Assembly (NCBI GenBank): GCA_017302835.1 | Contig: JAFLCC010000003.1 | Location: 62,001 to 126,000, forward strand | Reading direction: 5' to 3' | DNA: 64,000 nucleotides | From: Deltaproteobacteria bacterium | GTDB taxonomy: Bacteria > Bdellovibrionota > Bdellovibrionia > Bdellovibrionales > Bdellovibrionaceae | Part shown: piece after piece, positions 1-8,230 of the stretch | Numbering within the stretch: position 1 is the stretch's first letter | How the letters are laid out: every line of letters starts with the position of its first letter | Translations under genes and position numbers: made by a program | The notes under the pieces: generated by a model | What the model saw: the letters and a program-made list of their open reading frames with translations, nothing else | The model's database searches: none | What the model was told of the DNA's origin: nothing

Positions 1-312
1 TCCTACAAAGCAGTTGAAAAACTGTCTTTGTATGGACATTCTGTTATTGCAATTGGACGTTCTGAAGGTGCCATCAATGAGATCAAAATTCAGACGGGAA
101 CTCCTTTCCTGACAGGTATTGATACTGTGTCTTTATATTTGAGCCCCGAAAATCAAGAATCGATAATGGATTATATTGTCAATTTGAAACCCAAGAGAAT
201 TATTTTTAATCCAGGAACAGAAAATCCAAAGTTAGAAAAATTTGCACAAAGTAAAGGCATACAAACCATTGAAGGATGTACGCTGGTAATGTTAAGTACC
301 AATCAGTATTGA
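1..312 (+). CDS. CoA-binding domain protein (5' partial)
   Basis: The reading frame is open from base 1, so the amino end lies outside the window; 103 residues remain. The visible part has the Rossmann-like layout of the CoA_binding_2 (YccU-like) family: a YGHSVIAIGR strand-turn, then a central segment, then KRIIFNPGTENP and a final ACT-like GCTLVML strand (here EGCTLVMLS). Family members are small cytosolic proteins that bind CoA; their precise role is mostly unknown. No downstream partner on the same strand is close enough to suggest an operon. The family call is from remembered sequence pattern, not a search. Confidence 0.75.
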   Translation, partial: SYKAVEKLSLYGHSVIAIGRSEGAINEIKIQTGTPFLTGIDTVSLYLSPENQESIMDYIVNLKPKRIIFNPGTENPKLEKFAQSKGIQTIEGCTLVMLSTNQY

Positions 313-363
313 AGAGGCTAATTTTTTTCTGTAAAACCAATCAAGATTAGAGTAATTAATTTG

Positions 364-381
364 AACTAAAATAATTTAGTT
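364..381. promoter_or_regulatory. Perfect dyad upstream of TetR gene (candidate operator)
   Basis: A 7-bp inverted repeat AACTAAA-ATAA-TTTAGTT ends 15 bases before the TetR start codon. It is directly followed by TATACAT, which resembles a -10 box, so the dyad would lie in the promoter spacer, a common site for an autorepressing TetR protein. The role is inferred from position and symmetry. Confidence 0.45.
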
Positions 382-396
382 ATACATTGGTTATAT

Positions 397-1008
397 ATGG
401 GAAAAAAAAGTGAACAAACCTACGAAAAAATTTTAGATGCGTCTCTAAGTTCTTTATCCAAGTATGGAGATCGCGGTACAACGTTTCAAACTATTGCAGA
501 TATAGCTGGTGTCAGTCAGCCTTTGGTTTCAAAATATTTTAAAACCAGAGAAGCCGTTTTGCCTATTGTTATTGAAAAGTATTTGGGGGAAGTTCGTGAT
601 TTGACAAGCCTTGAGTTAAAAAAAAAAAAGAAGGCAAAAGATCAACTTAAGCGCTACCTTAGTTTTACTATAAGTTTCTATCGAAAAAATCCTGACCTTT
701 TTAAAATTTATTTACTTTTACAATATCAAGCTGGATTTGATGAAGAATATTTAAAAATAAATACCCAAAGAAAAAATTTAGCTACGGAACGAATAAAAAA
801 AATAATTGATCTTGGTATAAAGAATAAAGAATTTGTAGGTTGTCGATCAGCTGTTGTTGCCAAAGTGATTCATAGTTCTCTCGTTGGGCTGATTATAAGT
901 ATGACGACAGAGAAGTTGGAATGTTCTGACAACCAATTGTTAAAAATATTAAATGATTTGGTAATGAACTATTTGCGACAACCACAAGCTAACAATTTCA
1001 ACAATTAG
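397..1008 (+). CDS. TetR/AcrR family transcriptional regulator
   Basis: 203 residues, the usual TetR length. The amino-terminal DNA-binding domain is plain: helix-turn-helix around residues 30-50 with TFQTIADIAGVSQPLVSKYF followed by KTREAVLPIV. The carboxy-terminal ligand domain is Lys-rich and not recognisable, so the inducer is unknown. There is no good ribosome-binding site before the ATG, and a -10-like TATACAT ends about 9 bases upstream; the mRNA may be leaderless. The next gene is a secreted protein 154 bases downstream on the same strand and could be a target, but nothing links them directly. Confidence 0.9.
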   Translation: MGKKSEQTYEKILDASLSSLSKYGDRGTTFQTIADIAGVSQPLVSKYFKTREAVLPIVIEKYLGEVRDLTSLELKKKKKAKDQLKRYLSFTISFYRKNPDLFKIYLLLQYQAGFDEEYLKINTQRKNLATERIKKIIDLGIKNKEFVGCRSAVVAKVIHSSLVGLIISMTTEKLECSDNQLLKILNDLVMNYLRQPQANNFNN

Positions 1009-1162
1009 GTTTAAAAGAGAATTTGGTTTACTGGTTGCAGTGATTCAATAATGTTCTTTTATATCATTTTATAATCTTAATGGAGTTGACAGTGAAAATA
1101 TTAATGGCAATTTTGCGCCTCTATGTCATTTTTTTTGACAGTTATCAGAGGTAAATTAACTC

Positions 1163-2374
1163 ATGAAGAAAATCTTATTATTGTTATTTATATTCACCTT
1201 TGTACAGGCGATTGAAAAAAATCAATGTGTGAGGGCCTATCATGATTCAAATTTTCGTTCAAATGATGAGTGGGTTAAATATATAAAAGAAGCTCAAAAA
1301 GTATTTGATCGGCCATTTGATTTTATTGCCGCAACGAGAGTTCTGATGAAACCTTCAGGCATGAGCAAAGATGAGTCACTTTATCTTATGAGAACATACG
1401 ATACAGATATTCCTGGTTTAACTTTTCCCGTTCCCTTGACGGGTATTTCAACCATTAAGAACGGTGTTGTAACAAAATACCTTCAAGAGGCCTATCGAGC
1501 CATGGCTTATGAGTACTTAGAGGGGGATCACAAATATAAAAATGAACGAGCTGTAAAAATCGCTCAAGAACTTGAGCGCCATGCACAGGATATTGAAAAT
1601 CATTTTGATGAGCGATCCTATTTTTATATGATTAAAAACCCCTTGACCTTGAACGAAGGCCTATTAAAGGCAGATCGCTTTTCCAGTTTTTTGATGTTGT
1701 ACGATGGCTCTAAATACAATGGGGAGTTAAAGTTAACAAGAATGGAAAGAATTTTAAATGAAGATTTTCAAGTACCTTTTTCTGAACTAAGGCCCAATGA
1801 AGAAGAAGGTATTGTAGAGCTATTTCATGGATATAATCATTCAGATCCAGAACTTAAAGGTTTAAATCATTTTTTGTATTTATTGAAAGAGGCTGGGACT
1901 TATATTGATATGCAGTTTCTGAAACAAAAAAGACCAGTGCGTATTCGGATTCTTGCAAGTTCTTCACGTTCTCGTCTTTATGAAAAAGTTTATGGTTTCA
2001 AAATTCAAAGAAATTTTCAAATTGATGAAAAGAATAAATTAATATGGCTAGAAATGAGTGGTGAGGATTTTATTAATAGGTTTGGAAGCCGATGGTCCGA
2101 ATGGCAAGAAAGACTTCATATGCCAGGCGCACCTCCACGTTATTTAGGAAATTCAATTTTTCTACGAAATGAAATTTTAGTTTATCTTCACTATCAAAAT
2201 AAGGAATATAATCAAATACGCTATCTTCTCTCCCAAGGAAAAACAGTTTCACGAGGAGGCAATGAGCCACCTTACACAAACCTAGCGCAGTTGGGTTCTT
2301 TCTGGGACTTTGTGAATGATAAAATGGAGTTTCGAGTAAGGCCGAATAAAATAAATGGATTTATTCTATTCTGA
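1163..2374 (+). CDS. Secreted protein of unknown function, 403 aa
   Basis: Begins with a short clear signal peptide (MKKILLLLFIFTFVQA, cleavage near residue 16), so the product is exported. The rest is soluble, rich in Tyr, Arg and Glu, and contains no family I recognise. A segment near the middle (PFSELRPNEEEGIVELFHGYNH) and a later Arg-rich stretch (RIRILASSSRSRLYEKVYGFK) are the most distinctive parts. A weak ribosome-binding site (AGAGGT) precedes the ATG. A phospholipid-type or peptidase role cannot be argued from what I see. Confidence is for the reading frame and export, not function. Confidence 0.75.
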   Translation: MKKILLLLFIFTFVQAIEKNQCVRAYHDSNFRSNDEWVKYIKEAQKVFDRPFDFIAATRVLMKPSGMSKDESLYLMRTYDTDIPGLTFPVPLTGISTIKNGVVTKYLQEAYRAMAYEYLEGDHKYKNERAVKIAQELERHAQDIENHFDERSYFYMIKNPLTLNEGLLKADRFSSFLMLYDGSKYNGELKLTRMERILNEDFQVPFSELRPNEEEGIVELFHGYNHSDPELKGLNHFLYLLKEAGTYIDMQFLKQKRPVRIRILASSSRSRLYEKVYGFKIQRNFQIDEKNKLIWLEMSGEDFINRFGSRWSEWQERLHMPGAPPRYLGNSIFLRNEILVYLHYQNKEYNQIRYLLSQGKTVSRGGNEPPYTNLAQLGSFWDFVNDKMEFRVRPNKINGFILF

Positions 2375-2490
2375 TGCTCATTTTTTTATAAAAGCTCAGA
2401 TCCTAGTTTTCTGCTAATGGCAGTTATTATATTCCCTAAATCCCATTTTCAGTATAATGTCCGACCTCAAAATGATTTTTTGAGGTGGTT

Positions 2491-2721
2491 ATGAGCTTTG
2501 CTATTATTGGTATAGGTTGTCGTTTTCCTGGAGGGTATATTCAACAAAGTTCCGCAGAACGAGGGAACATCGGGGCCCACACCAACACGGGGTCTGCCGG
2601 CAGTATTGCCGCCAATCGATTGAGTTACTTTTACAACTTGCTTGGTCCGAGTGTGGCAATAGATACGGCCACGACGATTATCCGAGATAAATACAAAATA
2701 GATAGATTTCGTGGGCGATGA
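2491..2721 (+). pseudogene. Remnant of type I polyketide synthase ketosynthase domain
   Basis: The first residues, SFAIIGIGCRFPGG, are the hallmark start of a modular polyketide synthase ketosynthase. About ten unrelated residues later the frame resumes with TGSAGSIAANRLSYFYNLLG and PSVAIDTA, the segment that leads into the active-site Cys (DTACSS) of the same domain. Roughly 150 residues between the two are missing, the Cys is replaced by Thr, and the frame ends soon after. A good ribosome-binding site (GAGG, 5 bases before ATG) survives. The 3' end overlaps the end of the opposing phosphopantetheinyl transferase, the enzyme that would have activated such a synthase. Confidence 0.75.
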
Positions 2722-3292
2722 CAACACCCAAGCCTTTGGAAAAATCGCCCGAAGGCGAGGCAAATCTTTCTGGATTTTTGATCGTGAACGATTCATAGAG
2801 GGATGGGTGTTTTCTCCACCCTGTCGTTTCAATCTGGGAGATGGTGCTTGGTTGAGAGCCGCCCCAGCGCAAAGCCTTGAATGCGGCTTCTTTGGCGACC
2901 CACAAAGAGGCTACGGATGGAGCCTGTTGAACTTCTTCCCTTGTTGCCATTCGCTCCATTGCGGCTGTGGTCACTCTTTTTACAATCTCTATATCAAAAC
3001 CCACAGGTCCTTTTGTCGTCGCAACAAAACCACCGAAATCTTGACAATGAGAGATTGAAATAAAATGCCCTTCGAGGCTTGGCAATTCTTCTAAATCAAG
3101 TAGATTGCGGCGGTCTCGGACTGAATCTTGTCTTTGCTGACCGCCTGCAAGCTCTTGCCATATTCCATGGCGCAATTTCTCGCGAAAGTTGGGTTGTTTC
3201 GCACCCCAATCAGATCGCATCCGCAAAATCAAGTCTGGACAACTCAAAAAATGGCGAAAGTGCTCTTCTAAAGTTTTTGGAAATCCATTCAT
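2678..3292 (-). CDS. 4'-phosphopantetheinyl transferase superfamily protein
   Basis: Transfers the phosphopantetheine arm of CoA to carrier-protein domains of fatty acid, polyketide or peptide synthases. Two signature motifs are present: GFDIE (about residue 98, Mg/CoA-binding Asp and Glu) and WVAKEAAFKAL (about residue 132, the W-x-x-KE-A-x-x-K motif). At 204 residues it is close to the family's usual size and shows no frameshift. It faces, and overlaps by 44 bases, the remnant of a polyketide synthase, which suggests it is the surviving part of a lost biosynthetic cluster. It could still serve the fatty acid carrier protein. Start choice is by frame only; no strong ribosome-binding site is visible. 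Confidence 0.8.
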   Translation of the reverse strand: MNGFPKTLEEHFRHFLSCPDLILRMRSDWGAKQPNFREKLRHGIWQELAGGQQRQDSVRDRRNLLDLEELPSLEGHFISISHCQDFGGFVATTKGPVGFDIEIVKRVTTAAMERMATREEVQQAPSVASLWVAKEAAFKALRWGGSQPSTISQIETTGWRKHPSLYESFTIKNPERFASPSGDFSKGLGVVIAHEIYLFCIYLG

Positions 3293-3373
3293 TGCTTAAA
3301 CCAGACAGATTGAAATAGGTAAAAGAATGTTTATGGCAAGTAGACTTTTAATAAAGTATTTCATAATTATATC

Positions 3374-3823
3374 CTAATTAATATTGCAGTTGTTTTGTTT
3401 AAATCGCCAGTTATTAGAACTATTAAGATTAACTTCGCCAATTCCAAAATTATTATCAAAAAGTCGGTCCGTACTGTTGGCTATAAAAGGGATTATATAG
3501 AGTCTTTGAGATACATGTGTTGCACCAAAAGATAATTTAAAAAAGTATACCTTGTAAAAACCACTTTCTTTAGCATATTCGGGCATTTCAATTTTGCGTT
3601 CTCCATTTCCATTTTCTCCATAAGAGAGGAATACCTTTGGGTCTTTGTAGCGGTTAATAATTGACTTAGATATGGCAACTGAAGCTCGGTAATAATTACC
3701 CCAACCTCCAGTATTGTAATTTTCAGCCTCTAACAAAACAACATTGCAATCTTTATCTCCAAGGTCGTTTCCTTTGGATTGCATTATAAATAGGAGCGTA
3801 AATACAAATAATATAGTTTTCAT
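3374..3823 (-). CDS. Small secreted protein of unknown function
   Basis: I place the start at the internal ATG (149 residues) because AAGG lies about nine bases upstream and the resulting amino end (MKTILFVFTLLFIMQSKGN) is a clean signal peptide; an in-frame ATG 54 bases further upstream would spoil it. The mature part has two Cys (near residues 25 and 145 of the processed order), is rich in Asn and aromatic residues, and matches no family known to me. Possibly a periplasmic or outer-surface protein stabilised by one disulfide. Confidence 0.65.
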   Translation of the reverse strand: MKTILFVFTLLFIMQSKGNDLGDKDCNVVLLEAENYNTGGWGNYYRASVAISKSIINRYKDPKVFLSYGENGNGERKIEMPEYAKESGFYKVYFFKLSFGATHVSQRLYIIPFIANSTDRLFDNNFGIGEVNLNSSNNWRFKQNNCNIN

Positions 3824-3938
3824 AAGAAGATACCTTTCATTTTTTTTTGGTTTTATAACGTTATGTACCATAAACAAAGCTTTATGTCAATCAATTATTT
3901 AGTAAGTACTTACTAAATAAAAACTATATTAATAAAAA

Positions 3939-4424
3939 TTAAGAGTTTAAATACTTTAGAATGTCGGCCTCAAGATCTTTTGGTTCAGTTTGAGGTGCGT
4001 ATCTATCAAGGACTTTGCCATCCTTGCTTACTAAAAACTTGGTAAAGTTCCATTTAATTGATTCAGAACCTAAAATTCCTGGAGCCTGCACTTTAAGAAA
4101 CTTATAAAGGGGATCCGCTTTTTCTCCATTTACATCAACTTTTGCAAGAATGGGGAAAGTGACGTCATAGGTTAATTTGCAAAAAGTCTGAATTTCCTCA
4201 TCTGTGCCTGGCTCTTGGGCTCCGAATTGATTGCAGGGGAAGCCAAGAATCATTAATCCTTTTTCAACATATTTTTTATATAATTCTTCTAATCCTTTGT
4301 ACTGATTGGTATAGCCGCATTTACTGGCCACATTAACAATCAAAATTACTTTTCCCTTATGCTGTGACAAAGGATAGGGTTCATTTTTATTACTTAAAAC
4401 AGAAAAATCAAAAAAAGAATTCAT
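3939..4424 (-). CDS. Glutathione peroxidase family protein
   Basis: Thiol peroxidase of the GPx family that reduces hydroperoxides, most likely with thioredoxin as donor in bacteria. At 161 residues it has the standard bacterial length. Motifs in order: NVASKCGYTNQYKGLEELY with peroxidatic Cys36 (Cys, not selenocysteine), LGFPCNQFGAQEPG, and WNFTKFLVSKDGKV containing the conserved Trp-Asn. It is a cytosolic protein without signal peptide, and diverges from elbB across about 100 bases. The upstream AGGAGCTTTC region gives a good ribosome-binding site. Confidence 0.93.
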   Translation of the reverse strand: MNSFFDFSVLSNKNEPYPLSQHKGKVILIVNVASKCGYTNQYKGLEELYKKYVEKGLMILGFPCNQFGAQEPGTDEEIQTFCKLTYDVTFPILAKVDVNGEKADPLYKFLKVQAPGILGSESIKWNFTKFLVSKDGKVLDRYAPQTEPKDLEADILKYLNS

Positions 4425-4524
4425 GAAAGCTCCTTGATAAACTGGTAGTAGGCAGTCTATATTAGCTCTGATAAAACTTCAAACTTAAGTTAGTTAATTT
4501 AGGTAAACAGTTTTTGGAGGTCTC

Positions 4525-5178
4525 ATGAAAAAAATAGCTCTATTAATTTCTGGTTGTGGACATAAAGATGGTGCTGAAATCACAGAAGTCGTTAGTTTGC
4601 TCGTAGGTTTAAACAAATGGAATGCGATGGTGACCACGTTTTCTTTGGATATTGAAATAGAAGTGACCAATCACCTGACCAAGAGAATTCAAACAGGAGA
4701 AAAAAGAAATATGCTTGCAGAGGCTGCAAGGATCACACGAGGAGAAATTCAAGATTTAAATTCATTGGTTGTCCAAGATTTTGATGGGCTTGCCATTGCT
4801 GGGGGAATAGGGGCAGCTATTCACTTTTCAAATTGGGCAGAAAAAGGAAGTGATTGCAAAGTTCACCCAGAAGTTCAAAGAGTCATTGAAGAATTTTATC
4901 AAGCTGAAAAGCCTATAGCCGCTGTTTGTATTGCACCGGTTTTATTAGCAAAAGTTTTGGGTTCAAGAGGAATTGCCATCACCCTAGGAAATGATCCCAA
5001 AGTATTTGCGGAGGTTAAGAAAACGGGCGCACGGGTAGTCGAATGTCCAGTGAGTGACTATATCACGGATAGAGATCATCGATTGTTGACGACTCCAGCT
5101 TTTATGCATGACGCGACTTTTGCTCAAGTATTTGAAGGTATTTCTCTGATGACTAAAGAATTGGTAGAGATGGCGTAA
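4525..5178 (+). CDS. elbB: ElbB family DJ-1/PfpI-like glyoxalase
   Basis: 217 residues with the ElbB start MKKIALLISGCGHKDGAEI and the class-I-amidotransferase-like nucleophile elbow AAVCIAPVLLAKVLG holding the conserved Cys. Members (E. coli ElbB/YhbL) show glyoxalase-type activity and are named for a proposed link to isoprenoid synthesis; the physiological role is unsettled. A strong site (GGAGG-TCTC-ATG) precedes the start. The stop codon TAA overlaps the ATG of the following ddl gene by one base, so the two are probably translated together. Confidence 0.9.
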   Translation: MKKIALLISGCGHKDGAEITEVVSLLVGLNKWNAMVTTFSLDIEIEVTNHLTKRIQTGEKRNMLAEAARITRGEIQDLNSLVVQDFDGLAIAGGIGAAIHFSNWAEKGSDCKVHPEVQRVIEEFYQAEKPIAAVCIAPVLLAKVLGSRGIAITLGNDPKVFAEVKKTGARVVECPVSDYITDRDHRLLTTPAFMHDATFAQVFEGISLMTKELVEMA

Positions 5179-6197
5179 TGAAAAAAATAGCACTTATCTT
5201 CGGCGGAGTTTCTTCAGAAAGGCTTGTTTCCGTAGCTACAGCCCAAAATCTGGTGAATTTTTTGGAAGATCCAGATATTTATTTTTTAAGTCAAAAAGGA
5301 CCATGGTATCAAACCGACAAGAACAAATTAATTGAACACCAAAATCCTTTTAAATCAGAATTTATATCCTATGGTGAAAAAGTTGCTGAGGATCTCCTCT
5401 CAGCAAAGAAAATCTTGGATGGTAAATGTGTTGTCATAGCACTTCATGGGACCGAAGGCGAGGATGGTTCCATTCAAAAGTTCTTCGAAGAAAATAAGAT
5501 TTGTTTCACAGGGTCTGGATCTTCATCGAGTGCCCTTTGCTTTGACAAGACCCGGTCTAAAGTGAAGGCTAAAGAATATGGTATTTCTCTAGCTCAAGAG
5601 ATCGTTCTAGATTTTAAAAAAAATCAGCCAATAGAAGATTTAAAATTATTTTTTAAAAGGCATTCTAAAATAGTTTTAAAGCCTGTAGCCAATGGATCAA
5701 GTTTTGGTCTGTTCATTATAGATAATCTTGAAAAACTTCAATCCGCTGTTTCAAGCATTAGAAATTCTAATAATCCCCACTATCTTTGTGAAGAGTTTAT
5801 TGAAGGTCGAGAAATGACTGTCGGAGTTTTTGAAAACCAAAGTGAAATGAAGGCGCTATGCCCCAGTGAAGTTCTCTTGGATAAAGGTTCTAATTTCGAT
5901 TATGAAGGAAAGTATTTGGGGATTGGGAGTAAGGAAATCACTCCGGCAATGATTACTGAGAGTGAAAAGAAGCAGTGTCAAGACTTGGCCTTAAAAGCCC
6001 ATCAGGTTTTTGGATGTTATGGTTATTCAAGAACGGATATGATTTTAACAAGGAGTGGGCCGGTATTTTTAGAAACAAATACCTTGCCTGGAATGACGAA
6101 GGCTTCTTTTTATCCCCAACAACTAGCAGCCGATAAAATCTTGTTCAAATATTTTATTGATTCACAAATAGTCATGGCGAGTAAGAGATATCTCTAA
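5178..6197 (+). CDS. ddl: D-alanine--D-alanine ligase
   Basis: ATP-grasp enzyme that joins two D-alanines for the peptidoglycan pentapeptide. The 339-residue protein shows: amino-terminal FGGVSSER, the middle SSSALCFDKTRSK with the ATP-grasp lysine region, KPVANGSSFGLFII (ATP-binding loop), EGREMTVGVF, YSRTDMI, and the Mg-binding FLETNTLPGMT near the end. Its ATG overlaps the elbB stop by one base. Complete; no oddities. A short hairpin follows the stop but lacks a clear T-run. Confidence 0.95.
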   Translation: MKKIALIFGGVSSERLVSVATAQNLVNFLEDPDIYFLSQKGPWYQTDKNKLIEHQNPFKSEFISYGEKVAEDLLSAKKILDGKCVVIALHGTEGEDGSIQKFFEENKICFTGSGSSSSALCFDKTRSKVKAKEYGISLAQEIVLDFKKNQPIEDLKLFFKRHSKIVLKPVANGSSFGLFIIDNLEKLQSAVSSIRNSNNPHYLCEEFIEGREMTVGVFENQSEMKALCPSEVLLDKGSNFDYEGKYLGIGSKEITPAMITESEKKQCQDLALKAHQVFGCYGYSRTDMILTRSGPVFLETNTLPGMTKASFYPQQLAADKILFKYFIDSQIVMASKRYL

Positions 6198-6297
6198 GTT
6201 AATAGGTCCAGAATTTTTTGGGCCTCAATTTTGCTTTAACTTTCATTGCAATAAAGGTTGTCTTCATAAGAGAGGCATCTTTTTCTGGGGAGAAAAA

Positions 6298-6504
6298 ATG
6301 GAAGCAAAAAAAATACAGTACTTTGAGAATGTAAATCATCCAGTTCACAGTGAGTATATCAAAGCGCAAAGTCATTGTGTTTTGTGTGGAAGTATCCTAG
6401 AGCTAAATCATACGGCGAATAAAGATAGTAGAACCATCAAAGAGGAGGCTTACTGCCCTCAATGCACTCTGAAAACGAGAGCTAAAATCTATTTATTAAA
6501 TTAA
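6298..6504 (+). CDS. Small four-cysteine (zinc-ribbon-like) protein
   Basis: 68 residues with two cysteine pairs, HCVLCG and YCPQC, about 26 residues apart, the spacing of a zinc ribbon. No signal peptide or membrane segment; a cytosolic metal-binding protein is the likeliest reading. A good ribosome-binding site (GGGGAG) lies just upstream. The function is not known to me; partners of this sort of protein are nucleic acids or other proteins. It stands alone between ddl and the thiamine transport region. Confidence 0.75.
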   Translation: MEAKKIQYFENVNHPVHSEYIKAQSHCVLCGSILELNHTANKDSRTIKEEAYCPQCTLKTRAKIYLLN

Positions 6505-6703
6505 GACAGGTCTTTGAGTTTGTTTAAGAGTGTATTTAAGAAATAGCTTGGTGCACTGGATGTTTTATTTGACAAGAAAGATGTCAATTCTTTGACGAGA
6601 TTCATACGGCCAGTGTTGTTGTTTGTTACTAACTTATTGTGAATTTCCTAATTTGAAAAAAGAAGGTTATTGATCCCTGGCCAAAAAGGGTTAAAGTAAA
6701 GTT

Positions 6704-7186
6704 ATGTTTGTATCTTTTCTTGAGAGCATTAAGTATGTGGGGCACTTAGTTCCTATTTCATTTCTTAGAGTTTTTTTAGGCTATTATTATTTGGAAGAGG
6801 CGATTCAAAAATATTCTGGTGATTTTTTAATAAAGCCAAAAATTGCAGAATCTATATCTGAATTTTTACCCTTAAGTCATGCTCCCGAATGGTATAAGAT
6901 AATCATATCGAGTCAATTTATTCCCCAGTGGCAATTTTTAGCATTTCTCATTACTGGATTTGAATTGGCAATTGGAATTTCATATATTTTTGGTTATGTC
7001 GTAAGGCCCATGGCTCTGGTAGGAATTTTTTTATCAATGAATATGATTTTTATATTGGGGCCTCAATTTGAAGATCTAAATAAAACATTTCTTGCTGTGC
7101 ATTTTATGATGGCGTGGATTGGGGCTGGTAGATGTTTAGGTTTAGATTATTATTTCTATAAACGTCGTCGTGGGTTTTGGTGGTGA
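6704..7186 (+). CDS. DoxX/DoxD-like small membrane protein
   Basis: 160 residues with about four hydrophobic segments. The opening FLRVFLGYYYLEEAIQKYSG and the later helix FELAIGISYIFGYVVRPMAL resemble the DoxX / thiosulfate:quinone oxidoreductase small-subunit (DoxD) membrane fold. The stop codon is three bases before the GTG start of thiB, so it is the first gene of the thiamine transport operon; whether it contributes to uptake is not known. The family call is from topology and the conserved LG-YY start, so moderate. Confidence 0.65.
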   Translation: MFVSFLESIKYVGHLVPISFLRVFLGYYYLEEAIQKYSGDFLIKPKIAESISEFLPLSHAPEWYKIIISSQFIPQWQFLAFLITGFELAIGISYIFGYVVRPMALVGIFLSMNMIFILGPQFEDLNKTFLAVHFMMAWIGAGRCLGLDYYFYKRRRGFWW

Positions 7187-7189
7187 ACA

Positions 7190-8230
7190 GTGCAACATTT
7201 TATTTTCTTTCTTTCTACGATTTTTTTTGTATTGATTTTTAGTTTTTTTAATAAGCAAAACAAATCGGATCAAATAAAGCCCACTCTAAGAATATTTGGG
7301 TATTCTTCATTTATTTCAAAGTATGGGCCAGGAACCGACTTGAAAGAACTATTTGAAAAAACATGTGACTGCCATATTGATTACATCGAAGGGGCTGATT
7401 CAGGAATCCTCTTACAACGAATTAAATTAGAGGGATCTACTTTAGGAGCTGACCTGGTTATTGGATTTGATCAATTCGATTTGCAAAAAGCACTATCCGA
7501 AATAAAGTGGAGAAAATTGGATTTTTCCCAACTAGAACTGGATCAAATCATAAAACCGGCGTTAAATAACAATTATTTTGTCCCCTTTGACTGGGGAATC
7601 ATGGCATTTGTAGGCAGAAAAGATGACTCCTTGGTTCCCCCTAAATCTTTGTCCGATCTTTTGAAGCCGCAATATAAAAGAAAATTTGCATTACAAGATC
7701 CAAGGACATCATCTCCTGGAATGCAGTTTTTAGCATGGATTAAAAAGACATTTTCAGATGAAGAATACAAGAAATATATTGAACAGATTATTGATCAGGC
7801 ACATAGCTTCTCGCCAACATGGTCGGTCTCCTATGGACTCTTTGTTAAGAAACAAGTAAATTTCGTATTTTCATATACGACATCACCACTTTATCATTTA
7901 ATCTCAGAAAAAAATTCTAATTATTTCGCCATTCCATTTTCAGAAAAACATCCGGTCCAATTTGAATTTTCAGGTATTCCTGCAGACTGTAAAAACTGTG
8001 AGAAAGCAGAACAGTTTATTAATTTGATGCTTTCTGAAGAGGGTCAAAAAATAATCATGAATAAAAATTATATGTATCCAGTTTTAAAGTCTGTTCGAGC
8101 AGGAACTCCTTTCGAACCTTTAATGGCTTTGGAAAAACTAATCCCTTTTGAAATCCCGTCAGCTAGCGATATAGAAGGTCTGTTCCAAAATTGGTCTGAA
8201 GCGAGGAAGGGAAATAGACTTGCGAAATAA
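7190..8230 (+). CDS. thiB: Thiamine ABC transporter substrate-binding protein
   Basis: Periplasmic binding protein that captures thiamine (or its phosphates) for the ThiPQ importer. Starts at GTG. After a signal peptide of about 22 residues come ThiB-typical segments: FGYSSFISKYGPGTDL, ADLVIGFDQFDL and FVPFDWGIMAF, which parallel the E. coli sequence around its ligand pocket, and a late GIPADCKNCEKAEQFI. At 346 residues it matches the family (about 330). The last 11 bases overlap thiP. I found no TPP riboswitch upstream. Confidence 0.88.
   Translation: MQHFIFFLSTIFFVLIFSFFNKQNKSDQIKPTLRIFGYSSFISKYGPGTDLKELFEKTCDCHIDYIEGADSGILLQRIKLEGSTLGADLVIGFDQFDLQKALSEIKWRKLDFSQLELDQIIKPALNNNYFVPFDWGIMAFVGRKDDSLVPPKSLSDLLKPQYKRKFALQDPRTSSPGMQFLAWIKKTFSDEEYKKYIEQIIDQAHSFSPTWSVSYGLFVKKQVNFVFSYTTSPLYHLISEKNSNYFAIPFSEKHPVQFEFSGIPADCKNCEKAEQFINLMLSEEGQKIIMNKNYMYPVLKSVRAGTPFEPLMALEKLIPFEIPSASDIEGLFQNWSEARKGNRLAK

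Noticed and set aside
2711-3318. Plus-strand frames over the PPTase gene
   Set aside because: They are antisense to a gene with clear PPTase motifs and have no ribosome sites.
3939-4424. Selenocysteine in glutathione peroxidase
   Set aside because: The active-site codon is Cys (SKCGYT); no in-frame TGA.
6505-6703. TPP riboswitch before the thiamine operon
   Set aside because: The conserved CUGAGA and ACCUGAU/GGAUAAUGCCAGCG-type segments are not present.
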